Assembly (NCBI RefSeq): GCF_028372415.1
Contig: NC_092873.1
Location: 352,325,890 to 352,389,889 of the forward strand
Reading direction: 5' to 3'
Source of the DNA: Notamacropus eugenii
Lineage: Eukaryota > Chordata > Mammalia > Diprotodontia > Macropodidae
DNA length: 64,000 nt
The notes under the pieces are model-generated. The model was not told where the DNA came from, did not search any database, and saw only the letters and a program-made list of their open reading frames with translations. This document shows, one piece after another, positions 37,185 to 48,859 of this stretch. A program made the position numbers and the translations under genes. Each line of letters opens with the position of its first letter. Position 1 is the stretch's first letter.

Positions 37185-38566
37185 CTTTATTTTTTGTATT
37201 TCTTTAGTATTTAATTTTTCGCCAGTTACATGTAAACAACAATTTTTAACATTTGTTTTTGATCTTCGAGTTCCAAATTCTCTCCCTTCCTCCCTTTCCA
37301 CCTCCATTCAGAAGGCAAGCAATTCCATATAGGTTACATATGTATAGTCATGCAAAACATATCCATAATAGTCATGTTGTGAAAGACAACACTGATAAAA
37401 AAAAAAAAAACTTAAGAAAAATAAAGTGAAAAAAAATGCTTCAATCTATATTCAGACACCGTTGGTTCTTTCACTGGGGATGGATAGCGTTTTTCCTCAG
37501 AAGTCTTTCAGACCTGTCATGGATCATTGTATTGCTGAAAATAGCTAGGTCATTCACAGCTGATCATCCTACAATATTGCTGTTACTTTGTACGCATTAT
37601 ATTTCACTTTGCATCAACCCATGTAAGTCTTGCTAGGTTTTTCTGAGACCATCCTGCTCATCATTTCTTATAGCACAATAGTATTCCATCACAATTACAT
37701 ACCACAACTTATTCAGCTGTTCCCCAATTGATGATTATCCCCTCAATTTCTAATTCTTTACCCCAGAAAAGAGCTGCTATAAATATTTTTGTACATATAG
37801 GTCCTTTTCCTTTTTATTTTTTATCTCCCTTGGGATACAGACCCCCTAGTGATAATGCTATGTCAAAGGGCATGCATGGTTTTATAACCCTTTGGGCATA
37901 GTTCCAAATTGCTCTATAGAATGATTTAATCAATTCACAACTCCAACAATAGCACATTAATGTCTCATTTTCCCCACATCCTCTCCACCTGCTTTTCCAT
38001 TTGGCCAATTCTGCTTTTTAAGACCTTCTTCTATTCATTGGCTTTTTTGGACCTCTTTTGCCATTTGGTCTAGTCTATTTTTTTAAAGGTGTTATTTTCT
38101 TCAATATTTTTGGAGGGTCTCCTTTACCAAGCTGTTAACTCATTTTTCATGATTTTCTTGCATCACTCTTATTTCTCTTCCCATTTTTTCCTCTGCTTCT
38201 CTTGATTTTCAAAATCCTTTTTGAGTTCTTCCATGGCCTAAGACCAATTCACATTTTTCTTGGAGGCTTTGGTTGTAGGAGCTTTGACTTTGTTGCCTTC
38301 TGAGTATGTATTTTGATCTTCCTTGTCACCAAAGTAACATTCTATAGTCTGAGGTGTTTTTCCCCATTGTTTGCTCATTTTCCCAGCCTATTTCTTGACT
38401 TTTAAACTCTTCGTTAAGGCAGGACTCTGCTCCTGGTATGGAAGGTGCACTGTCCCAAAAGCCAGGGCTTTTGTGCAGATGTTTTCAGAGACACTTCTAG
38501 GGACCTGTAAATTTTCAGTTTTTCCAAAGGGGTATGATATAAGGAGGGGTATTTACTCCTCTCCTG

Positions 38567-38602
<36 letters not shown>

Positions 38603-39315
38603 CCATAAATATTCTTTTGTGCCCTGGAACTGTAAGAAGGGTTCCTTCTCCACTGCTGCCACAAGCTATGCTATGCCAGTGCTCCTCCTCACCCCAGGAC
38701 TGCCACCCAGGACTGTGACCCAGATCCAGGTATGGACAAAGCAACAGAATCCTGCCTCTCTGCCAGCACAGAGACCCTTGTAATCTCCTTCTGACCAGTT
38801 GTTTAATTCCCTTACCATTTGGGGACTGAGAACTCCAGAAACAGTCACTACTACTTCTACTGCCACTACTGATTCAGTCACTCCCCAGGCCCACTTCTGG
38901 TTTACTGGGACTTGGGGATGTAATGGGGCCATGGCTACACTGCACTCCTCTCTCACCCAGGTGTGACAAACCTTTCCTACTGAACTTCTAAGTTGTATTT
39001 GGCATCTGTAGGCTGAGATTTCTGGAAACTGTCACTGCTGCCAGTGATTCAGTCCCCTGAGGCCTGTTCCAGGTTGGCTGGGGCCAGTTCTTTGCAGCCT
39101 GTACTGGACCAAGAGCTCTTCTCCCAGCTTGGTACAACAGACCTTTTCTGTCCACCTTCCAGGTTGTCTTAGGCTGGAGATTTGTTTCACTCTGTCATTT
39201 TGTAGGTTCTGCTGCTCTAGAACTGGTTTAGAGTCATTTTTACAGGTATTTGGAAGAGTTTGGCAGGGAGCTCAAGTGAAGCCCTGCTTTTACTCCAGTA
39301 TCTTGGCTCTGCAAA
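37185..39315 (-). mobile_element. Internally deleted LINE-1: 5'UTR, part of ORF1, ORF2 end, 3'UTR
   Basis: Reading right to left: the 5' end near 39313 (AGAGCCAAGATACTGGAG), a 5'UTR to about 38380, ORF1 wording to about 38000 (ATGGCCTAAGACCAATTC, GATTTTCAAAATCCTTTTTG), then directly the ORF2 C-terminus and 3'UTR (37990-37185; LMCYCWSCELIKSFYRAIWN in translation, TGGGGATGGATAGCG, ATCCATAATAGTCATGTTGT). Most of ORF2 is missing between the two parts. A (GT)n run (38568-38601) lies in the 5'UTR. This could also be a half-LINE beside a LINE-1 end, but the abrupt join favours one deleted element. Confidence 0.65.
38568..38601. repeat. (GT)n microsatellite
   Basis: About 17 GT units. Confidence 0.95.
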
Positions 39316-39319
39316 ATGC

Positions 39320-39910
39320 TTTTTAATTTTTAATAGTATTTTTTTCTTATATGTAAAGACAATTTTCAACATTCATGTTTTGAGATTTTGAGTTCCAGAT
39401 TTTTCTCCTTCCTCTCCTACCTCCCCCAAATAGAAAGCAATCTGATATAGGTTATACCTGTGTAATCATGTAAAACATATTTCCATATCTAATTGCTTTT
39501 GAAAATGAATAGATCAATTCACAGTTCCTCCAACCATAAATCAGTGTGTATATCTATCCATAGCCCCTAAATATTGACTACTTCTACTTTCTGTCATCTT
39601 TGCCAATGAGTTGGGTGTAGTGTGAAAGCTCAAAGTTGTTTTGATTTGCATTCTTTTATTATTAGTGATTTGGAGCACTCTTCCACATAGTAGCTTTTGG
39701 TTTACAATTCTTGTGGGAATTTTTTGTTTACATCCTCTGACCACTTATTCATTAAGGAATGGCTCTTTCTCTTGGGTTTGTTCCTTGTATAGTTTGGATA
39801 TCAGACCCTAACCAGAGATATCTGATGTTTTGTTCAATGTTCACTTCTCCTTCTACTAATTACATTGATTTTATTTATGTAAGAGCTTTTCAATTTCATA
39901 TAGGAGATTA
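39320..39910 (-). mobile_element. LINE-1 3'UTR fragment followed by ORF2 fragment
   Basis: GACAATTTTCAACATTCATG and ATATAGGTTATACCTGTGTA (3'UTR), then GTTGTTTTGATTTGCATTC and CATAGTAGCTTTTGGTTTAC (reverse of the ORF2 LQITNNKRMQIKTTLSFH region). Confidence 0.7.
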
Positions 39911-39914
39911 CCTT

Positions 39915-40560
39915 ATATTAGTATACCTTGAAATCAGGAAGAGCTCAGCTTAAGTCCAGCTTCAGACACAGTAACTGTGTGACCCTTGAGTGAAAAAGAG
40001 TCAGTGAAGACTTCTCAGTACTTGACAACAGGCTTCTAATAGGTAGTTAGGCCTAAGTTTCTATCTCCCAGAAATTATGTGACCTTGAAGAAACTTGAAA
40101 TTTAACGCCGCCCCCCTGACCTTGGAGTGCCACCTCAGCATACTACATGCCAAATAAGGTTATGAACGTTGTGTTAGCTTTACATTGGTTGTTTTACTAC
40201 TTCCTTACTCCTTATTTCTAAGGTAAATTGCCAAGTTTATATAGTGAACCTGCCTCCCAGCCAATGAGAGTAACAGCCAGCAGAGAGGGTGGGGAATTTC
40301 TGAATTAGGACCATGTAATCTTTGTTCTTGCCTTCTCAAGTGCCTCACTCTCCTGATTACTTATCAGAGAGGAGATGCCCTTTCTCTCAAGATCATAATA
40401 AAATCTTGCTGCTTTGCTTCTACCTTGAAAAGTCTTTGATTTTCATTTGAGTCAGTGGTCTCTGACCCACACACCCTGAACAATCACTTGACCTCAGTTA
40501 ATAGAACTTACCTTTCAGAAAGCACATAGTAGGCTTTATATAGATACTTATTCCCTTCAC
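39915..40560 (+). mobile_element. Marsupial tRNA-derived SINE split by an LTR
   Basis: AATCAGGAAGAGCTCAGCTT and TAACTGTGTGACCCTTGAG (to 39990), then CAATCACTTGACCTCAGTTA from 40481. The SINE sequence is continuous if 39991-40476 is removed. Confidence 0.7.
39991..40476 (+). mobile_element. Solo LTR-like element inserted in a SINE
   Basis: A block of about 485 bp interrupts the SINE. It begins TG and carries AATAAAATCTTGCTGCTTTG (near 40398), the polyadenylation-signal region typical of class I endogenous retrovirus LTRs, followed by a U5-like end with TCTCTGACCC. No internal region; a fossil, younger than the host SINE. Confidence 0.65.
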
Positions 40561-40624
40561 ATAATTGAAATTATCTTTGTGATCCCTTCTGTCACTTCTT
40601 TGGTTAAGAACTCATCCTCACCCC

Positions 40625-41130
40625 CAGTTGGAAAATGGATGAGCAAGTAGTATATGTTTATGATGGAATACTATTGTGCTATGAGAAATGATAAGCAGTA
40701 TGTGTCAGAAAACCTCAGGAGTCTTACATGAACTGATGCAATGAAGTGAGCAGAACCAGGAGAACATTTATACAGTAACAGCAAATTGTAGTGATGATCA
40801 ACTGTGAAATTTTTAGTTACTTTAATCAAGATAATAATTGAAGACAGTTCCAAAGGATCCATTATCTACGTCCAGAGAGAGAATTCATGAATTCTGAGTG
40901 TTAATTGAAGCATTTTTTCAAGTTATTTTTCTTGTGTGTGTGTATTTTTTCTTTTGTGACACAGTTAACATGAAAATATGTTTTAGATGACCTTACATGT
41001 ATAATCATACAGTTTGCTTTGTCAAGAGGTAGGAGAGAGGCAGGAGGAAGGGAGAGAATTTGGAACTCAAAAATTTTTTAAATTAATGTGAAATTTTTAA
41101 TGTAATTGGGAAGTATTTAACAAAATATAT
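40625..41130 (+). mobile_element. LINE-1 3' end
   Basis: GATGGAATACTATTGTGCTA, GAGCAGAACCAGGAGAACAT, TTAACATGAAAATATGTTTT, GAATTTGGAACTCAAAAATT, A-rich end. Confidence 0.8.
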
Positions 41131-41224
41131 TCACACACACACCCCCCATATATACACAGCCATAGCATAACACTTGATGTTATGTTCTTCAAGGCATATG
41201 CCTTTTGAGCTTGTGGTATGTGAT

Positions 41225-41320
41225 AGAGAAAGGAATAAGTATTTATATAGCACCTACTATGTGCCAGGCTCTGTGCTAAACGCTTTGCAAATATTATCTC
41301 ATATTACAAGATTTTGTTCT
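41225..41320 (+). mobile_element. MIR/CORE-SINE 5' fragment
   Basis: AAGTATTTATATAGCACCTA, CTATGTGCCAGGCTCTGTGC, GCAAATATTATCTCATATTA. Confidence 0.75.
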
Positions 41321-41489
41321 AAACTTTTTATTTTATTATATTTTATTTTGTGTTGTGGCACTTGTGGTATTTGGAGTGTGCTACACATTACTGAGTATGT
41401 TTATGCCAGAGTTCCTGCATTCTTACATTAGCCTTCTAATGGATGCTCCCAACTTCTTTTCTCTCCCCTTTAATCTAACAATCACACTG

Positions 41490-42060
41490 CTCTCATTTAT
41501 AATATTCCTTAAGCCTAGATCTGGAATGTCACTATTCAGCTCAAAACTACTTCAGAAGTTCCGAGTCAAATTTAAACTCCTTTGCCTGGCATTCAAGGCC
41601 TTCTGCAATTAAGCACCACTTTGCCTTTGTCTTTTCACAAATCACTTCACTCAACACTCAGAATGCTCTGGCCAGACTGTATGATTTTCTCTTCCCCAAA
41701 TACAATTTCATTATACCACTTCTGTGCCTTTGCTTACTTAGTTTCCTATTCCAGGAATCTCCTGCTTCCCCTAAAACAAATTAAAAATATAATTTCTTCC
41801 AGGTACACTTCCTCAGTTCTCCCAGTTGTCAACAACCTTCTCCCACTATACTTCATGTAGAACTTGGTCTGTACTTCTCTAATGTACTGATTAGGCAAGG
41901 TTGTGTACTAGCTACCTATTACATATGTATCTATGTTTGCATCTTGTCCTCCCAGTAGACTAAACTCTATGAGGGGAAGAATTGTGTCTCTACTCCTCCT
42001 CCAGTGCCACGTATAGGGTCTTGTATACAAAAGGCATTTAATAAGTGTCCATTAAAATGA
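41490..42060 (+). mobile_element. LINE L2, ORF2 end and 3' tail
   Basis: TTTAAACTCCTTTGCCTGGC, CATTCAAGGCCTTCTGCAAT, CCCAGTAGACTAAACTCTAT, GTCTTGTATACAAAAGGCAT, AATAAGTGTCCATTAAAATG. Confidence 0.75.
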
Positions 42061-42189
42061 GCTGACTGTGTATTCATTGAACTATACCCATGGGGCCAGA
42101 TTCTAAACTACTGAGTCGCTTTTCTCATTCTGAGTCAGCATCACTTCTGGCCTGACCTGGGAGAGGTTTTGTTTGGAGTTTCTCGTTAA

Positions 42190-42265
42190 TTAACAATCAA
42201 TTAATTAACAAGTATTTATTAAGCACCTATTATGTTCAAGGCACTGTGTTAAGCAATGGAGTTTT
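42190..42265 (+). mobile_element. CORE-SINE fragment
   Basis: TTAACAAGTATTTATTAAGC, ACCTATTATGTTCAAGGCAC. Confidence 0.75.
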
Positions 42266-43151
42266 GGTTGTAGCGTTATTGCTGTTGTTGTTTTGTTTCT
42301 TTGGACCTGTGATTTCCTTGGTCTGGGAACTTTGGATAAGAAAACTCCAGATACACTAGCTCTTCCCCCACAGCCCATAAAATACCTGTAAAGAAAGAGT
42401 CTCAACAAATTCTAGAGCAGCAGAAGCCACAGAACAACAGAGTGGAGGAGATTTCCAGCCCAGGGTGACCTGAAAGGCCGACAGGAAACATCTGTTGCAC
42501 TGGATGCGGAGCTCAGCCCAAACCAACCTTGGCCACATGGCAAGGCTCTGGGAGGAGGACGAGAGCAGGCCTCAGGGGCTGGAATCCCCAGTGGCAGTAG
42601 CAGCAGTTCACAGATCCCTCTACCCACAGGCACCAAAGGTCAGCGAGAGGGTTTTTTTAGCTGACCAAGGAAGGAGAAGGGCCTTCCCATAGTTCTGGCC
42701 TCAGGCAGCGGACCCAGAGGCCCCATTGGCTGGGCTGCAGCAGCTTTCACAAGAGCCCCTACAGCAGCCTGCATCCATTGATGGAACGTAAAAGTCCTGG
42801 AGGCACTGAGCAGCTGATTCTTACCTCAGCCCTGCGTAGAGGCCCTGCCTCCACCTAATACTCCCTGGCGGGATTTGAGCAGCTCATCTTTATCTCACAC
42901 TGAATGGTGGTCCTGCCCCTGCAGCTTATCTGAATCTCAACTCCCAGTGCTGGCTTGGCAGAACTGGAAGTGAGGTGGTTGTGAAGAGGAAACTCTATTA
43001 CTCATATTCTGGGCACAAAAATTTCTGTGTTGCTCACAGACCAGTGTACACACTTGATTGTGCCACCTTGGAGGAACTAAGATCTTACAGATTCCCAGAG
43101 TATACCCTGCTCTTGACAAAGGACTCAAAAGTCAAGTAACTGGTTGGGAAA

Positions 43152-44289
43152 ATGCCCAAAAAGGGGGGAAAAAATAAGACTATAGAAGGTTACTTTCTTG
43201 GTGAACAGATATCTTCTCCCATCCTTTCAGATGAGGAAGAACAATGCTTATCATCAGAGAAAGACATAAAAGTCAAGGCTTCTGTATCCCAAACCTCCAA
43301 AATAAATATTCAATGGTCTCAGGCCATGGAAGAGCTCAAAAAGGATTTTGAAAATGAAATAAGAGAGGTGGAGGAAAAACTGGGAAGAGAAATGAGAGAG
43401 ATGCAAGAAAAGCATGAAAAGCAGGTCAACACCCTACTAAAGGAGACCCCAAAAAACGCTGAAGAAAATAACACCTTTAAAAATAGACTAAGTCAATTGG
43501 CAAAAGGGGTTCAAAAAGCCAATGAGGAGAAGAATGTACTAAAAAGCAGAATTAGCCAAATGGAAAAGGAGGTTCAAAGCTCACTGAAGAAAACAGTTCC
43601 TTAAAATTTAGAATGGAAGAAATGGAGGCTAATGACTTTATGAGAAACCAAGAAATCACAAAACAAAACCAAAAGAATGAAAAAATGGAAGATAATGTAA
43701 AATATCTCATTGGAAAAATTCTAAACTACTGAGTAAACTACTAACAACTGACCTGGAAAATAGATCCAGGAGAGACAATTTAAAAATTATGAGACTACTT
43801 GAAAGCCATGATCAAAAAAAGAGCTTAGACATCATATTTCATGAAATTATCAAGGAAAACTGCCCTGATATTCTAGAACCAGGGGGCAAAATAAATATTG
43901 AAAGAATCCACTGATCACCTCCTGAAAGAGATTCAAAAAGAGAAACTCCTAGGAACATTGTGGCCAAATTCCAGAGTTCCCAGGTCAAGGAGAAAATATT
44001 GCAAGCAGCTAGAAATGCACAATTCTAGTATTGTGGAAATACAATCAGGATAACACAAGATCTAGCAGCTTCTACATTAAGGGACTGAAGGGCATGGAAT
44101 ATTATATTCCAGAAGTCAAAGGAACTAGGACTAAAACCAAGAATCACCTACTCAGCAAAACTGAGTATAATACTTCAGAGGAAAAAATAGTCTTTCAATG
44201 AAATCGAGGACTTTCAAGCATTAATGATGAAAAGACCAGAGCTGAAAAGAAAATTTGACTTTCAGACTCAAGAATCAAGAGAAGCATGA
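43152..44289 (+). pseudogene. LINE ORF1 (RNA-binding protein) of the half-LINE, broken
   Basis: LINE-1 ORF1p is a trimeric RNA-binding chaperone. The start MPKKGGKNKTIEGYFLGEQI opens a 150-codon frame ending at 43604. It contains a charged coiled-coil region (about residues 55-150: EEKLGREMREMQEKHEKQV and NVLKSRISQMEKEVQSSLKK). After that stop the protein continues in another frame with an RRM-like stretch (ENRSRRDNLKIMRLLESHD) and a C-terminal domain (KEKILQAARNAQF; ITQDLAASTLRD). The natural stop is TGA at 44287-44289. At least one frameshift and several stops (for example after NIERIH and after AARNAQF) make it non-functional. Confidence 0.85.
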
Positions 44290-44412
44290 AAAGGTAAACA
44301 GCAAAGAGAAATCATAAGGGACTTACTAAAATTGAACTGTTTACATTCCTACATGGAAAGCCAATATTTGTAACTCTTGAAACTTTTCTTCAGTATCTGG
44401 GAAGTTGATGGG

Positions 44413-44415
<3 letters not shown>

Positions 44416-44473
<58 letters not shown>
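44416..44473. repeat. (CA)n(GA)n microsatellite in the half-LINE 3'UTR
   Basis: About 13 CA units then about 16 GA units; equivalent to the 23.9-kb tract in the sister copy. Confidence 0.95.
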
Positions 44474-44477
<4 letters not shown>

Positions 44478-45404
44478 CGGGGTGAGTTGAATAGGATGGG
44501 ATCATATCATAAAAAATAAAATTAAGGGGTGAGAGAGGAATATGTTGGGAGGAGAAAGGGAGAAATGGAATGGGGCAAATTATCTCTCATAAAAGAGGCA
44601 GGTAAAAGACTTTTTAGTGGAGGGAAAAAGGGGGGAGGTGAAAGAAAAAACATGAAGCTTACTCTCACCACATTCAACTAAAGGAAGGAATAAAAAGCAC
44701 ACTCATTTTGGTATGAAAACCTATCTTACAATACAGAAAAGTGGAGGAGAAGGGGATAAGCAGGGTGGGGTGATGATAGAAGGGAGGGCAATGGGAGGAG
44801 GGAGCACTTAGAAGTCAACACTCGGGGAGGGACAAGATCAAAAGAGAGAACAGAAGAAATGGGGAGCAGGATAGGATGGAGGGAAATATAGTTAGTCTTA
44901 CATAACACAACTATTATGGAAATCATTTGCAAAACTACACAGATGTGGCCTATATATGGCTTGCCTTCCCAAAGGGGATGAGTGGAGAGGGAGGGAGGAA
45001 GAGAAGTTGGAACTCAAAGTTTTAGGAACAACTGTTGAGTATTGTTCTTGCATACAACTAGGAAATAAGAAATGCAGGTAATGGGGTATAGAAATTTAAC
45101 TTGCCCTACAGGACAAAAGAGAAGACGGGGATAAGGAAAGGGAGGAATGTTAGAAGGGAGGGCAGATTGGTGATAGGGGTAATTAGAATCCTCGGTGTTT
45201 TGGGGTGGGGAGAGGGGAGAAAATTTGGAACTCAAAATTTTGTGGAAATGAATGTTAAAAACTTAAATAAATATATTTTTTTTTTAAAAAAAGAAAACTC
45301 CAGATACTTCCCCTTATACTTTCCTGGGGGCACTTTGATGTTCAGTGATTTGTTCATCATCACAACTGATATGTTCCAGAGGGTGGACTAGAATCCATCA
45401 CTGC

Positions 45405-45660
45405 AGAGTTTTTAGGTCTTGGGGATACAAAGACAAAACTGAAATAGCCCCTGACCTCAGGGAGCTTATGCTCTACAAAGGCAACAAATGTCTTATCTAG
45501 GTCCCTGTCACATCAGACCACACACTTATTAACTGCATTCTCTGTACCAGGCACTGGGCTAAGGGTTAGGAATAAAAGTAAAAGAAAAAAAGAAAAACAG
45601 TCCCTGTCATCAATTCCATTCCAATGGGGGATGACAACACAGAAAAAGTAACTGCAAAGG
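45405..45660 (+). mobile_element. Two CORE-SINE fragments
   Basis: TTGGGGATACAAAGACAAAA...GGGAGCTTATGCTCTACAAA (45420-45480), and then TTATTAACTGCATTCTCTGT, ACCAGGCACTGGGCTAAGG and CCATTCCAATGGGGGATGAC (45526-45632). Confidence 0.65.
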
Positions 45661-45774
45661 GATGGGGTGGAGTAGGGAGAGAAAATACTCAGGGGTGAAA
45701 AAGTCAAGAGTCAGAATAGGAGCTAGGAGAGGAGTGAAGGAGTGAATATGGCTGATCTTCCTCAAAATGGAGGT

Positions 45775-46405
45775 TCTTGGAATATATGAACCAGTCATGG
45801 CAGTTAGATATGATGGAATACTATTGTTCTGAACTCTTGTACTGTTCTGAATCATACAGGCATAATAATAAACCAGGAGTCCAACAGACTGATGAGCAAA
45901 CATACTACTACCATCTTGATAGAGAGGTGAAGGACTCAGAATGCAAAATAAAACCAATATTTTTTTGGCTGTGAGCAATGTGGAAAGTTGTTTTGATTGT
46001 TATAAATGTTCATAATAAAATTTGTTTTTTCTGTGTTTCTAATGCTGGAGGGTTTGGGGGAGGGTCACAAAGGTGAGAAGGAGGATATTGACTGGTGTGT
46101 GTGTGTGTGTGTGTATGTGTGTGTGTATGTATCTTGAGAACTCTAATCAACACAATGACCAATGACAATACCTGAGGACTAGTGATGGAGCATGGTGCCT
46201 ACCTCCTGACAGAGAAGTGATGGACTCAGAGTGCAGATTGAGAGTTTTTAAAGATGTGGCCAAGGAGAAATTTCATTTTGCTGGATGATGTATATTTATA
46301 ACAGCAGTTTTTTTCTTGCTTTCTCAATTTGGGGTGGAGTGAGGAAAGGGGGAAGGAAGAGAAAAGTGATTTTTGAAAATAAAACAATATTAAAATTTTA
46401 AAAGT
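45775..46405 (+). mobile_element. Two diverged LINE-1-type 3' ends with a (GT)n run between
   Basis: GATGGAATACTATTGTTCTG, TGATAGAGAGGTGAAGGACT and TAAATGTTCATAATAAAATT form the first. CATGGTGCCTACCTCCTGAC, AGAGAAGTGATGGACTCAGA and TTTTTGAAAATAAAACAATA form the second. (GT)n at 46095-46128. Confidence 0.55.
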
Positions 46406-46409
46406 GGAG

Positions 46410-47215
46410 GTTTGGGGAAGACTCATCAATAGGAGGAAGTGACTTGGAACATGGAAAAATCTGGAGAGTCAGAATTGGAAAAGATTTATTCATTCCCTTT
46501 AGGGTAAAGTAGAAGAGGGAAGGAGGAACACCTGCCTTCATGAGACTCAAAATCTTTCTTCCATCAACATTGTATTGGGTGGAATCAACAACCTGAGTTT
46601 TTCAAATACAGTCCTTTACCATGCTATTCCCCAGCTATCTCATTAATTCCCACCCCCTTCCCAATGGCCAGTTATTATGAGTATTTACTTAAATGTGTGA
46701 TGAATATCTGACTTTCCCAGCTATAGTAACATCTTTGAGATGTCTCCTCTCTTCCATGAAGCCCACCATGTAAATCCCACCAGAGAGTTCAGTTCTATAT
46801 TTAGTCCCTTCAGAATGTGACGACTCATATTATGCTCTATTTATGATGCTTTTCTGTCAATTTATGTTTTCCTATCTCTCCTCCCTTCCGGCATCCCCCT
46901 TCCCTTCCAAGGGCAGGAATTGCTCTTCCGTTAGAATAAGGGCAGGAATTATGCTACCTCCATTCAGAAACAAAGTTCATCTATTTTACTATTTCTTCAT
47001 TTTCCTCCCCTAGTATTCAGGGCCAAGCGATATGTATTTGATACTTAATTACGGTGGATGACTACAGGTCTGACTTGCTGACTTCTTTATTTCAAAACAA
47101 AACAAAACAAGACCATTCATCAGAATGGTCTCTAAATATTTACTGTAATCCTCTCCCTGAATTCTACTTTCCCCCATTATATCAGTGGATCAATAGTGAC
47201 AAAGTAGAAAAAATC
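46410..47215. other. No gene recognised
   Basis: Unassigned. Some L2-like wording near 46850-46960 (AAGGGCAGGAATTGCTCTTC). Confidence 0.3.
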
Positions 47216-47217
47216 AT

Positions 47218-47335
47218 TACCATTTAGAGCATGATAGTAGGGAGATCACTAAGCAGAGAATTTGGAGTCCTGGCTCCTCTACTAACTTATCGTGTGACCT
47301 TTAAACAAGTCACTTAACCTTTCCAGCTCTTTTGA
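47218..47335 (+). mobile_element. SINE/MIR fragment
   Basis: GAATTTGGAGTCCTGGCTCC, TCGTGTGACCTTTAAACAAG and TCACTTAACCTTTCCAGCTC. Confidence 0.6.
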
Positions 47336-47605
47336 AAGAGTCATATGTTTGTGAAAGCCAGAAATTCCAATAAAAATTGTTGTTTGTTTGTTTCAGAGGA
47401 CTGAAGTAGACACTAGATAATGAGGTTCTTAGATCTTTAAATTGCCTTGGACAAGTCTCTTTCAAATTACCTTGGAAAAGTCTTTTCCACCTGGACCTTC
47501 CTTATCCCATCCGTCAAATGAAGATACTCCCAACTCCCTCCAAGTGGTCAAACAGATGAAATGTCACAGAACCACAAATGGAATCTAGTGATCATTTTGT
47601 CTAGT

Positions 47606-47822
47606 GGTTCCCAAAATGTAGTCTGTGGTCTCCTGGCAGTCCCTGAGACCATTTCAGAGAGTCCGTGAGGTCAAAATTAGTTTCATAATATTACCAAAAT
47701 TTTTTCATTTCAAATATTGTAAATGTAGATAATTTACATTAACAGAAGTTCTTTGGGGAGATCCTCAATGATTTTTAAGAGTGTAAAGTGGTCCTGAGAC
47801 CAAAGCAAATGAGAACTGCTGA
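47606..47822 (+). mobile_element. hAT-like MITE within a MIR
   Basis: AGTGGTTCCCAAAATGTAGT at the left and AAGCAAATGAGAACTGCT at the right are imperfect inverted ends. The body has GTCCGTGAGGTCAAAATTAG and GAGTGTAAAGTGGTCCTGAG, wording of a Zaphod-like hAT non-autonomous element. MIR-type sequence continues on the right (AGTAACTTGCTCAGACTCAC at about 47870). Confidence 0.55.
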
Positions 47823-48364
47823 TCCAGTTCTATCATTTTATGGATGAAGAATCTAAAACCCATTGAGGGAAGTAACTTGCTCAGACTCACACAGCTGGGA
47901 AGTAGTAGAGCTTTATGATGGGAAAAAAAAAAAAATCAACATTTGACTCCAAGTCTTCTAGCTCCAAATTGGGGGAAAGGGTTTTCTTTCATATATTTCT
48001 GATTGACTTCAATTGTCAATTATTCTTCAGGCCACTGAAGGGGAGTGGAATGAAAGTTTAAGGGGTCAAGAACATGGTACTGAGGAGACTTCAATAAATG
48101 GTCCAGGCCCAAGGTACAACTGCTTCCAGGCTCTGATCATAGCAAAACAGGCCGCGCTGTGGGTAAAGGGAAAAGAATCTGGAACCTTAAAAAGAGTAGG
48201 GTCAGGTAATTCCATCCCTCCCAGAATTTTCTAATCACCTTTTGGGTTCTGTCCCTATGCTCTCTCTGCTGTTTGGGCTCTCTGGTCTTTCACATACACA
48301 TTCCAGTTTCCAAGGACAGCTTAGGTCTTTTCACACTTCTCTCCCTTGCTTCTTAATATTTCCT

Positions 48365-48760
<396 letters not shown>

Positions 48761-48859
48761 ACCACTCCCTTTCCCCACTCTCTGTATTCTCTTTAGGGCT
48801 TGAGGACCTGTCTTTATGTCTTTTCCCAAACACATTAGTAAGATGATACATGAGAGTCG

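Larger units (their letters stand above)
42355..45290 (+). mobile_element. Half-LINE (HAL1-like), full length with 17-bp target-site duplication
   Basis: Exact 17-bp direct repeats AAGAAAACTCCAGATAC lie at 42338-42354 and 45291-45307. Between them are a 5'UTR (42355-43151), ORF1 (43152 to about 44289), and directly a 3'UTR with (CA)n(GA)n at 44416-44473, ending GGAACTCAAAATTTTGTGG...AATAAATATA and a T/A run. There is no reverse transcriptase region, so it must have been copied by an LINE-1 enzyme. Its sister copy on the minus strand at 23.0-25.9 kb has the same layout. The perfect duplication suggests a fairly recent insertion, older than any polymorphism I could see. Confidence 0.92.
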
